Assembly (NCBI GenBank): GCA_040400085.1
Contig: JBBAQX010000002.1
Coordinates: forward strand, 96,758-160,757
DNA: 64,000 nucleotides
Source of the DNA: HNR sp040400085
GTDB lineage: Bacteria > Actinomycetota > Actinomycetes > Actinomycetales > Microbacteriaceae
Direction of reading: 5' to 3'
Shown here one piece after another: positions 58,241 through 64,000 of the stretch. The notes under the pieces are model-generated. The model had not been told where the DNA came from, made no database searches, and was given only the letters and a program-made list of their open reading frames with translations. How positions within the stretch are numbered: the stretch's first letter is position 1; each line of letters opens with the position of its first letter. A program made the translations under genes and the position numbers.

Positions 58241-58992
58241 TCATCGTCGATTTCCAGCAGACTATGATTGCCAACCTCATGGTCGGCATCTCCAAGGGCC
58301 AGCACGACTTCACTGTGAACCAGGAGCTGTTGCGTCACATGACGCTCAACTCACTGCGGTCGATCAACCTGCGCTATAAGCCGACGCACGGGCGTATGGT
58401 CATCGCGACCGAGAGCGAGGCGAACTGGCGCAAGGCCGTCTTCCCGTACTATAAGGCAAACCGGAAGAAGAACCGCGACGAGTCGACTCTGGATTGGAAG
58501 ATGATCTTTGAGTCATTCAGCATCATCGTCCAGGAGATGCATGAGTTCATGCCTTTCGCGGTTGTGCAGGTCACTGGTGCCGAGGCGGACGACATCATCG
58601 GCCACCTAACCACGCGTCCGCAGCGTGGTCTCGAACCCGTGATGATCGTTAGCGGGGACAAGGACTTCATCCAGCTTCAGAGTTACCCGGGCGTTAGCCA
58701 GTGGAACCACGTTATGAAGAAGGAAGTCGCCCATCCCGATCCCGTGGCCAGCCTAAAGGAAAAGATCATCCGCGGCGACGTCGGCGACGGCGTCCCAAAC
58801 TTCCTCAGTGACGATGACGTCCTGGTGGCCACCGAAAAGAAGCAGCGCCCCATCTATACCGCCAAGGTCGAGAAGTGGCTGAAGATGTCACCGGAAGAAA
58901 TCTGCGAAGGTGACGAGCGTCTGCTGCGGAACTGGAAGAGAAACGAGCTGCTGGTCGACCTCCAGCGGACGCCTGAGTCGTTGCGTGCCTAG
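58237..58992 (+). CDS. rnh: RNase H (T4 Rnh, FEN-type), ended by an in-frame amber
   Basis: Codes for 251 residues to TAG at 58990. Flap-nuclease motifs: IIVDFQQTMIAN, FPYYKANRKKNRDES, VTGAEADDIIGHL, IVSGDKDFIQLQ, and GDVGDGVPNFLSDDD. T4 RNase H (305 residues) removes Okazaki primers with gp32. The T4 protein has about 40 more C-terminal residues; the matching segment here follows in the same frame after the TAG. GTG start. Confidence 0.92.
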   Translation: MIIVDFQQTMIANLMVGISKGQHDFTVNQELLRHMTLNSLRSINLRYKPTHGRMVIATESEANWRKAVFPYYKANRKKNRDESTLDWKMIFESFSIIVQEMHEFMPFAVVQVTGAEADDIIGHLTTRPQRGLEPVMIVSGDKDFIQLQSYPGVSQWNHVMKKEVAHPDPVASLKEKIIRGDVGDGVPNFLSDDDVLVATEKKQRPIYTAKVEKWLKMSPEEICEGDERLLRNWKRNELLVDLQRTPESLRA

Positions 58993-59103
58993 ATCGATGA
59001 TAAATACGATAGTCAGAGGGTGAAGGATCAATCCGGAGTCCTCGAGTATCTTATCAACCGCGGTCTGAAAACTTTGGCTCCGCACGCTCAGGATTTTTAT
59101 TGA
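58993..59103 (+). other. in-frame C-terminal extension of RNase H after amber codon
   Basis: 36 sense codons follow the TAG without interruption, then TGA. IDDKYDSQRVKD and GVLEYLINRGLKTLAPHAQDF align with the T4 RNase H end (IVNYYNSY..., IYSYFVKAGLSKLTNSINEF). The final TGA overlaps the next ATG, as in other coupled genes here, so translation is expected to reach it. Confidence 0.75.
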
Positions 59104-59516
59104 TGAAGACACTACCCGAGATCCTCCGCAAGATCGACGCTTTGCCTGAGGAAACCGCCAGGGTTAATGCCCTCGCAGTGATGCCGGAACCCTATCCTCG
59201 TGCCCTGCGGTTATTCCTGCAGCACGCAATGAATCCCGACATCAAGCATCGAGACATCTTCAAGAACATCAAGTACGATCGCTGCAGGGACGACAATCCC
59301 GGAGCCTTACTTCACGAGGCCAAACGGTTGTACCTCTTCGAGCAGGGAAAGGCACCGAACCTTTCGGACGCTAAGCTCAAGACCATATTTGAGCAGATCC
59401 TCTCGACACTCATTCCGGACGATGCCGAGTTCCTCCTGTCCGTGATGCAGAAGAATTTTCCATTCAAGAACATCGACCGCAAGGTCGTGCGCCGTGCCTT
59501 TCCGGGATTGGTGTAA
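59103..59516 (+). CDS. conserved T4-like protein (DUF6433-like)
   Basis: Codes for 137 residues. MKTLPEILRKIDALPEE and LRLFLQHAMNPDIKHRDIFKN resemble a family common in T4-like phages and encoded near RNase H. Role unknown. ATG overlaps the TGA of the read-through RNase H frame. Confidence 0.75.
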   Translation: MKTLPEILRKIDALPEETARVNALAVMPEPYPRALRLFLQHAMNPDIKHRDIFKNIKYDRCRDDNPGALLHEAKRLYLFEQGKAPNLSDAKLKTIFEQILSTLIPDDAEFLLSVMQKNFPFKNIDRKVVRRAFPGLV

Positions 59517-59752
59517 TGCCTAGCTATAATCTTGTTCATAAGACTACCGGCGAGGCTAGGACCGAATTCATGTGGGTCTCCGAGCTGGAAACCTATCTGA
59601 AGGAGAATCCCGATTGGGACGTGGCACCACCCGACACATCGGCGACCGTCGACCCGTGGAGAATGGGACGGCACAAAACCCCCGACAGCTTCAGGGAGCT
59701 TCTGAGGGGGATCAAGAAGAAGTACAAAGGAAGCACCGTGGAGGAACGTTGA
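59516..59752 (+). CDS. small conserved T4-like protein, 78 residues
   Basis: PSYNLVHKTTGEARTEFMWVSELETYL and DSFRELLRGIKKKYKGS fit a short protein often found before PhoH in T4-like phages. TAATG overlap with the preceding gene. Role unknown. Confidence 0.7.
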   Translation: MPSYNLVHKTTGEARTEFMWVSELETYLKENPDWDVAPPDTSATVDPWRMGRHKTPDSFRELLRGIKKKYKGSTVEER

Positions 59753-60465
59753 ACGACTCTCATAGCAAAATGTATGCCGCCAAGAAGAGCGGGGGAAAGC
59801 ACTCCAAATCGCTTCCCAAAATCATGAAGCTTGAGCCTAAGACGGAAAACCAAAAGAGAATCATCCAAGCCTTCAATGAAGGCAAGAATGTCCTCATCAA
59901 CGGAATGGCGGGAACGGGTAAGACGTTCGTCGCGCTGTCCCTGGCTTTGAAGGCCGCGGAGAACGGCTTCTTTGACAAAGTGTCGATCTATCGGTCCGCA
60001 GTGCCGACGCGTGACATGGGCTTCATGCCCGGCACCAGGCAGGAAAAGGAATCCCTCTACGAGACACCGTACCGCGCCATCGTGTCCGAGCTCTTCGGAC
60101 GTGCCGACGCGTACGACCTTCTCAAGAAGGATGGCACCATTGAATTCTCAACCACTTCCTATCTCCGCGGATTGACAATTCGCAATAGTGTGGTAGTTCT
60201 GGATGAGATGCAGAACTGCAGCTGGCACGAGTTGGATTCCATCATGACTCGTCTCGGTGAAGGTTCCATAGTTTTCTTCTGTGGTGATTATACTCAGTCG
60301 GACCTGAAGAAGGACGATGAGAAGAAAGGCATCCGTAAGTTCACCGATGTGGTGGCGCGGATGGGCGAATTCGACTTCATCGAAATGGGCGTTGATGACA
60401 TTGTTAGATCTTCCCTCGTTAAGTCCTACATACTCGCCAAGAAAGCGGCCGAGGAAGACGTTTAG
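59749..60465 (+). CDS. phoH: PhoH-like ATPase
   Basis: Codes for 238 residues. Excellent GGAGG before a TTG at 59749. NQKRIIQAFNEGKNVLINGMAGTGKTFVAL (Walker A), RSAVPTRDMGFMPG, VVVLDEMQNCS (Walker B) and FFCGDYTQSD. Phage PhoH proteins are RNA/DNA-dependent ATPases often linked to nutrient stress or RNA decay. Confidence 0.92.
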   Translation: MNDSHSKMYAAKKSGGKHSKSLPKIMKLEPKTENQKRIIQAFNEGKNVLINGMAGTGKTFVALSLALKAAENGFFDKVSIYRSAVPTRDMGFMPGTRQEKESLYETPYRAIVSELFGRADAYDLLKKDGTIEFSTTSYLRGLTIRNSVVVLDEMQNCSWHELDSIMTRLGEGSIVFFCGDYTQSDLKKDDEKKGIRKFTDVVARMGEFDFIEMGVDDIVRSSLVKSYILAKKAAEEDV

Positions 60466-61135
60466 TTCGGGTGCTCCCCTGCGGAGGCATGAAGTCGTTC
60501 GGGTCGACGGTGGCCCGAACGGCCGCATGTACAGAACGCCCGCCGGTGACCTCTATCCTTCGGTGACCAACGTCCTGAGTATCCTACCAAAACCAGAACT
60601 TGAGGCCTGGAAGGCTTCCGTGGGCCCAGAAGTGGCCGCGAAATCCTCCGAACGGTCGACGCGCTACGGAACTCTAGCACATGCCCGCATGGAGGACTAT
60701 GTCGACGGGGCGGACCCCGATAAGTTCGTCTTCGACAACCCAAGACAGCTGATCACCTTTGAGTCCCTGCGCACCGCGGTGGACGGACACGTCGACAACG
60801 TCGTCGGTCAGGAGATCTTCCTCTTCAGTAATACCCTCAGGATGGCCGGAGCATGCGACCTCGTCGCCGATTGGGACGGGGTTCCTGCGGTCATTGACTA
60901 TAAGACCAGTGGGAGGCATGTGTACCCCGAGGAGGTCGAGCACTACTTCATTCAGTTGGGTTCTTACTGCGCGATGCTCTACGAACTGTACGGGTTGGTT
61001 CGTAAACTCCTCGTGATCGTCATGGCGGTCAATGAGGAGGAGACACCGCATATTATGGTTCAACCCGTTTCAGGTCAGCTCGCCGCAAGGATGTTAGAAG
61101 TCCGCGGCATGTACAAGGAGAAGTACGGAATATGA
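60395..61135 (+). CDS. RecB-like PD-(D/E)xK exonuclease
   Basis: Up to 246 residues. RTPAGDLYPSVTNVLSILPKP, YGTLAHARMEDYVDG (His of motif I), GACDLVADWDGVPAVIDYKTS (D...DYK) and QLGSYCAMLYELYG (QLxxY) give a complete Cas4/RecB-type nuclease, as in T4-like cyanophages. The start is unclear: ATG at 60395 lies in PhoH, ATG at 60526 would drop a segment that looks conserved. Confidence 0.82.
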   Translation: MTLLDLPSLSPTYSPRKRPRKTFSSGAPLRRHEVVRVDGGPNGRMYRTPAGDLYPSVTNVLSILPKPELEAWKASVGPEVAAKSSERSTRYGTLAHARMEDYVDGADPDKFVFDNPRQLITFESLRTAVDGHVDNVVGQEIFLFSNTLRMAGACDLVADWDGVPAVIDYKTSGRHVYPEEVEHYFIQLGSYCAMLYELYGLVRKLLVIVMAVNEEETPHIMVQPVSGQLAARMLEVRGMYKEKYGI

Positions 61136-61572
61136 AACACCCAATGGTGTTAGCTCTAGGCATCCTCGGAGTGGTTGCCTTGGGCGCGGCGATCGCTCAG
61201 GCCAATGCGGCCGAGATCAAGATGCCGTCCTTCACTAACACGGCGGCGCCTACCACACTTCCGCCGAACACGATCTTTTTCGCCCCGATGAAGGGTGCGA
61301 ATACCATGGTTGCTTTCGGCGGTAGCTGCATGGACCAAGAGGCATTCGACACCTACATTACGGCATACAGGATGACGGCCATTGCCATCGGTACGGCCGA
61401 ACCAGGTCGCAGCTTTGGCATCTTTGATCGCGGCGGCAACATGGAAATCATGATCGGCGACGGTAAGGGCACCATCTGCACTATCGCATTGATCAAGAAC
61501 GTTCGTGTATTCGATCAGCCGGGCGATCAGCAGCCGCCCGCGCCTGTCACGCCGCAGTTCCCGGGGCCGTAA
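61132..61572 (+). CDS. exported protein, 146 residues
   Basis: Signal peptide VLALGILGVVALGAAIAQANA, cleavage after ANA. The mature part is beta-rich with two Cys (GGSCMDQ, GTICTIALI) that could form a disulfide, and a Pro-rich end. Possibly periplasmic. No family recognised. Confidence 0.65.
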   Translation: MKHPMVLALGILGVVALGAAIAQANAAEIKMPSFTNTAAPTTLPPNTIFFAPMKGANTMVAFGGSCMDQEAFDTYITAYRMTAIAIGTAEPGRSFGIFDRGGNMEIMIGDGKGTICTIALIKNVRVFDQPGDQQPPAPVTPQFPGP

Positions 61573-62408
61573 TGAACGACTTCACTCTCCGCACAGTAAC
61601 GACTTACGACGAGGCCCTCAAGGATCCTCACGCCATCGTCTGGATGACGGACCCTTCCTGGGATGACGTCGACAGCATCCCACCCGAGCTTGAGGACAGG
61701 ATCGTCGTCTACACTTCATCGTGGCAGATGGGCGTCTTCCGGACCATGGGACTCGGGCGAGCGAACAACCGATCCTTCATCGTGCCTCAGGGAACGCCGG
61801 AAGTTAGGTTCCGTGTTCCCGAGTACACCGATCGTTTGGACATCGTCTGGCGCGGTGAGGACATCGGGAGCGCCGTCATGCTCGCGACCGTTGCATCGGC
61901 AATCGGGCTGACGGAGAAGAACTGCAATATCAAGTTCTTCGGTAACGTTGATCGTCCGATGCTCCTCAGCAACTTGAAGAAGGATCGGGATGTGATCATC
62001 ATCAACTTCACCGAGGAGCAGTTCAACGACGCGCTGTCGGACTCGCACGTGTTTGCCTACCCGTCATTCCGCTATCACTCGCAGCACCTCCCGACGATAC
62101 AGGCCGCAAAGGCAGGGTGCATCTGCGTGGTGCCGAATCACTCCGGCTTCCGAGAGATCCTGGGATCGTTCGGCGCGTACATTCATCACAGCCGCGACAA
62201 CGTTGAGTACGCACAGGCACTGGCCGAAAAGCTGATGGTGGCCAAGGGTGCACTCAAGGATGCATATGAATCGACCAGCGAGGCGCTGAACGCAATGTCC
62301 AGCTATGCGACCCTGACCTTCTCGACGAAGTACCAGGACAATTGGATGGACTCGGTCAAGACTCATGTCTCTCTCAAGGAGGTTTCCCGCATCGTGGATG
62401 CCGGTTGA
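61572..62408 (+). CDS. GT-B glycosyltransferase-like protein
   Basis: Codes for 278 residues. VYTSSWQMGVFRTMG, IVPQGTPEVRF, IVWRGEDIGSAVML, NIKFFGN, FAYPSFRYHSQHLPTIQAAKAG and VPNHSGFREIL parallel the segments of the transferase at 55802, but the don­or-binding Glu motif is altered (RYHSQH). It may be a divergent active enzyme or a partner subunit. Confidence 0.65.
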   Translation: MNDFTLRTVTTYDEALKDPHAIVWMTDPSWDDVDSIPPELEDRIVVYTSSWQMGVFRTMGLGRANNRSFIVPQGTPEVRFRVPEYTDRLDIVWRGEDIGSAVMLATVASAIGLTEKNCNIKFFGNVDRPMLLSNLKKDRDVIIINFTEEQFNDALSDSHVFAYPSFRYHSQHLPTIQAAKAGCICVVPNHSGFREILGSFGAYIHHSRDNVEYAQALAEKLMVAKGALKDAYESTSEALNAMSSYATLTFSTKYQDNWMDSVKTHVSLKEVSRIVDAG

Positions 62409-62433
62409 CACCGCCGGTAATATGGTGTATACT
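62405..62433 (+). promoter_or_regulatory. sigma70-type promoter
   Basis: TTGACA, 17-base spacer, TATACT: close to consensus. It overlaps the end of the preceding gene and drives 62456 onward. Confidence 0.85.
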
Positions 62434-62455
62434 GGGGACGAAATGAGGAGACGCA

Positions 62456-62884
62456 ATGTCTATGAAACGCAGTGTTATCAAGGCCCCTAAGAAGAAACCC
62501 CCGAAGAAGAGCCAGTCGGAAGTCTACAATTCCAATCTGAAGCACTTCGGTCCGGAGCCCGACTACGACGGCCTGGAGATGGGGATGTCGCAGAAGGCAA
62601 GGCATCTTGCTTGGTATGCCACCATGTGCGATGTCTCCGATGCGAGACAATATGCCGAGGACTACCTCGAGTCCCGCGCTCCCGAGATCATTGAGGATCT
62701 CAAGCGAGTGGCGGACACTTCATTTCCATTGACGGCATCGTGGTTGGCCCGCATGACCACGATGGGTGCGGCGACTTCCGTGGATACCCACGCCTTCATC
62801 ATGCGGGCATTTACCGAGGCGGTTCGTAAGTATGCGGGCCGTGCATCGGAAAACATAGACCTCGAACTCGTCACTGGAGTATGA
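62456..62884 (+). CDS. hypothetical protein, 142 residues
   Basis: Basic Lys/Pro-rich first 20 residues, then a helical domain. GAGGAG before the ATG. First gene after a near-consensus promoter, so probably early. No family recognised. Confidence 0.65.
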   Translation: MSMKRSVIKAPKKKPPKKSQSEVYNSNLKHFGPEPDYDGLEMGMSQKARHLAWYATMCDVSDARQYAEDYLESRAPEIIEDLKRVADTSFPLTASWLARMTTMGAATSVDTHAFIMRAFTEAVRKYAGRASENIDLELVTGV

Positions 62885-63309
62885 TGATTATGTCGAACAT
62901 TTTGGATCTACCCGAGGAAATATGCAAGGTCGAAGGAAAGGACCGCGCAGCTCTGAAGTACGCCGTGCAGGAGGCCCTGCGCAGCGTTCACCCCGACCTC
63001 AAGTTCCACGTCAAGAGCATCACCTTCAACGAGCACGCCTTCGTCTTCGAAATGGAGGCGGCCCCGCGCCGCGCACCGAAGAGTCTTCGTGCAGTGGCCC
63101 AGGAACGCGGTCTAAAGACCATGGAGAGGATCGGTGAGTTCTCGCTGGTGGATTACCAGCCCACCAATCGAAAGAAGCCGTACATCCTCCGTGGCAGGAA
63201 CGGCGATCTGTACGAAGCCGGAGAGGCCTTCGTCGATAAGGTCTTCTCCAACAAGGTGAAGTATCTCGACGCCATGACTCACATCAAGAAGGTATTTGGT
63301 AATGAATAA
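62881..63309 (+). CDS. hypothetical protein, about 142 residues
   Basis: Alpha/beta protein with Ala/Arg-rich middle. Starts at 62881, 62884 or 62890 are all possible; the first overlaps the previous stop. No family recognised. Confidence 0.6.
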   Translation: MMIMSNILDLPEEICKVEGKDRAALKYAVQEALRSVHPDLKFHVKSITFNEHAFVFEMEAAPRRAPKSLRAVAQERGLKTMERIGEFSLVDYQPTNRKKPYILRGRNGDLYEAGEAFVDKVFSNKVKYLDAMTHIKKVFGNE

Positions 63310-63550
63310 AGAACAGATGCTGGAACATCTCGGCACGCGCATCGTGATCGTGACGTTCACAAAGGCCGACGGCAGTACACGTGACATGCGGTGCACCTTG
63401 CGAGCCGACATGCTTCCGCCACAGCAACCTCTCAAGGAAGGTGCGGCCAGGCGCACTCAACCGGCCGATCAAATCGCCGCTTATGACCTTGACAAGCGCG
63501 GCTGGAGAAGTTTTAAGGTCGATAGCGTAAAGCAGTTCTTACTGGCATAG
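63302..63550 (+). CDS. small SH3-like protein (DUF2693-like)
   Basis: Codes for 82 residues. VIVTFTKADGSTRDMRCTL and the C-terminal AAYDLDKRGWRSFKVDSV fit a small phage family with SH3-like strands. Overlaps the previous gene by 8 bases. Confidence 0.65.
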   Translation: MNKEQMLEHLGTRIVIVTFTKADGSTRDMRCTLRADMLPPQQPLKEGAARRTQPADQIAAYDLDKRGWRSFKVDSVKQFLLA

Positions 63551-63557
63551 GAGTCAC

Positions 63558-63782
63558 ATGTCCGACAATCGTCTTAAGTCCTTCATCGATCGCATCGAGA
63601 AGCTCGAGGAAGAGAAGCGCACCTACACAACCGACATCCGTGAGGTGTACAATGAGGCCAAAGGAGTTGGGTACGATCCCAAGATCCTACGCAAGGTCGT
63701 CGCCCTTCGCCGCAAGCCGGTGAACGAACGGGAGACCGAGGACGCTCTGGTCGACACGTACATGACCAACATCACGGGGTGA
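63558..63782 (+). CDS. gapR: GapR (DUF2312) nucleoid protein
   Basis: Codes for 74 residues, close to host GapR. RLKSFIDRIEKLEEEKRTY, then IREVYNEAKGVGYDPKILRK, match GapR closely. GapR binds overtwisted AT-rich DNA and helps replication in alphaproteobacteria. A phage version could assist phage replication or displace the host protein. Strong host-range marker. Confidence 0.92.
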   Translation: MSDNRLKSFIDRIEKLEEEKRTYTTDIREVYNEAKGVGYDPKILRKVVALRRKPVNERETEDALVDTYMTNITG

Positions 63783-63783
63783 T

Positions 63784-64000
63784 ATGGATAAGAAGCACCA
63801 CACCAAGTTCCAAGATCCCTGGCACGACCCGTTCGAGAATGGGCCGCCCTTTAATGACTTCAATCGGGAACTGTGCGCTCCGGGTGAGAACCCGCACTTC
63901 CCGGAGGGTGCCGTAGGAATTCGCATGGACGATGACTTTTGGTCATGTGCGGTCCTTCCATGGTCGTATCACGATAAGACGTGTGAGGAAATCTTCAACG
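63784..64000 (+). CDS. hypothetical protein, cut by the window edge
   Basis: Open from ATG at 63784 to the end, at least 72 residues. Begins HHTKFQDPWHDPFENGPPF, polar with Trp and Pro. Follows GapR by one base. Cannot be identified from this part. Confidence 0.55.
   Translation, partial: MDKKHHTKFQDPWHDPFENGPPFNDFNRELCAPGENPHFPEGAVGIRMDDDFWSCAVLPWSYHDKTCEEIFN

Noticed and set aside
58999..59006. GATAAATA as a late promoter
   Set aside because: It lies inside the conserved RNase H extension, where it encodes Asp-Asp-Lys-Tyr; coincidence of codons is more likely.
1..64000. Genome-wide amber recoding
   Set aside because: Several genes (gp41 neighbourhood, RtcB, PhoH, glutaredoxin) end naturally at TAG followed by the next gene, so TAG is a regular stop here.

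Overview
This window is a stretch of a large tailed-phage genome of the T4 superfamily that very probably infects an alphaproteobacterium. The phage assignment rests on a near-complete T4-type replication and recombination set: UvsW, gp55 late sigma, gp47/UvsY/gp46, gp45, gp44/gp62, RegA, gp43, UvsX, gp41, gp61 and RNase H, mostly in T4-like order and joined by ATGA or TAATG overlaps. The host assignment rests on three alphaproteobacterial signatures: a circularly permuted two-piece tmRNA, a GcrA-type regulator and a GapR (DUF2312) protein. Genes are tightly packed and moderately GC-rich; GTG and TTG starts are common.

Layout. 1-6.7 kb is on the minus strand: micro-genes, tRNAs, the tmRNA, a TerB-like protein, GcrA, an AAA+ ATPase, DUF2786 and DUF932 proteins. 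From 6.9 kb nearly everything is on the plus strand. 7.5-13 kb holds UvsW, an AT-rich repeat region that may be an origin, gp55, gp47, UvsY and gp46. 13-17 kb holds an adenine-type methylase, a phosphoesterase, an HxGH nucleotidyltransferase, a DnaQ-type exonuclease, peptide deformylase and a MazG-like protein. 17.1-17.7 and 20.2-20.4 kb carry tRNAs, several with unusual arms. 17.7-26 kb is accessory DNA with many small genes, a papain-like protease and an RlpA-like protein.

26.7-34.3 kb looks like a DNA-modification island directly upstream of the clamp, clamp-loader and polymerase genes. It has an Nmad1 protein, T4-gp42-like dCMP hydroxymethylase, dCMP deaminase, a UDG-like protein, a HAD phosphatase, a glycosyltransferase, a fused nucleotidyltransferase-sugar kinase, a C5-methylase homologue and a second glycosyltransferase. 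A second sugar block at 55.0-58.2 kb has a phosphomannomutase-like HAD protein, a glycosyltransferase, a heptose-7-phosphate-kinase-like GHMP kinase and a GmhA-like isomerase. Together these suggest that the phage makes 5-hydroxymethylcytosine DNA and decorates it with a heptose-type sugar. The DNA polymerase, the first glycosyltransferase and the C5-methylase share a C-terminal (S/T)LxxFF tail that resembles a sliding-clamp-binding peptide, suggesting modification tethered to replication. The sugar identity and the clamp tether are inference.

42.7-50 kb contains a metalloprotease, RtcB RNA ligase, virion-type proteins with T4-like late promoters, a homing-endonuclease remnant and a probable spanin pair. 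51-54 kb has a class II ribonucleotide reductase interrupted by an HNH intein, then a RuvC-like resolvase. RNase H at 58.2 kb has an in-frame amber codon that cuts off a conserved C-terminal region. The window ends with PhoH, a RecB-like nuclease, another glycosyltransferase-like protein and GapR.
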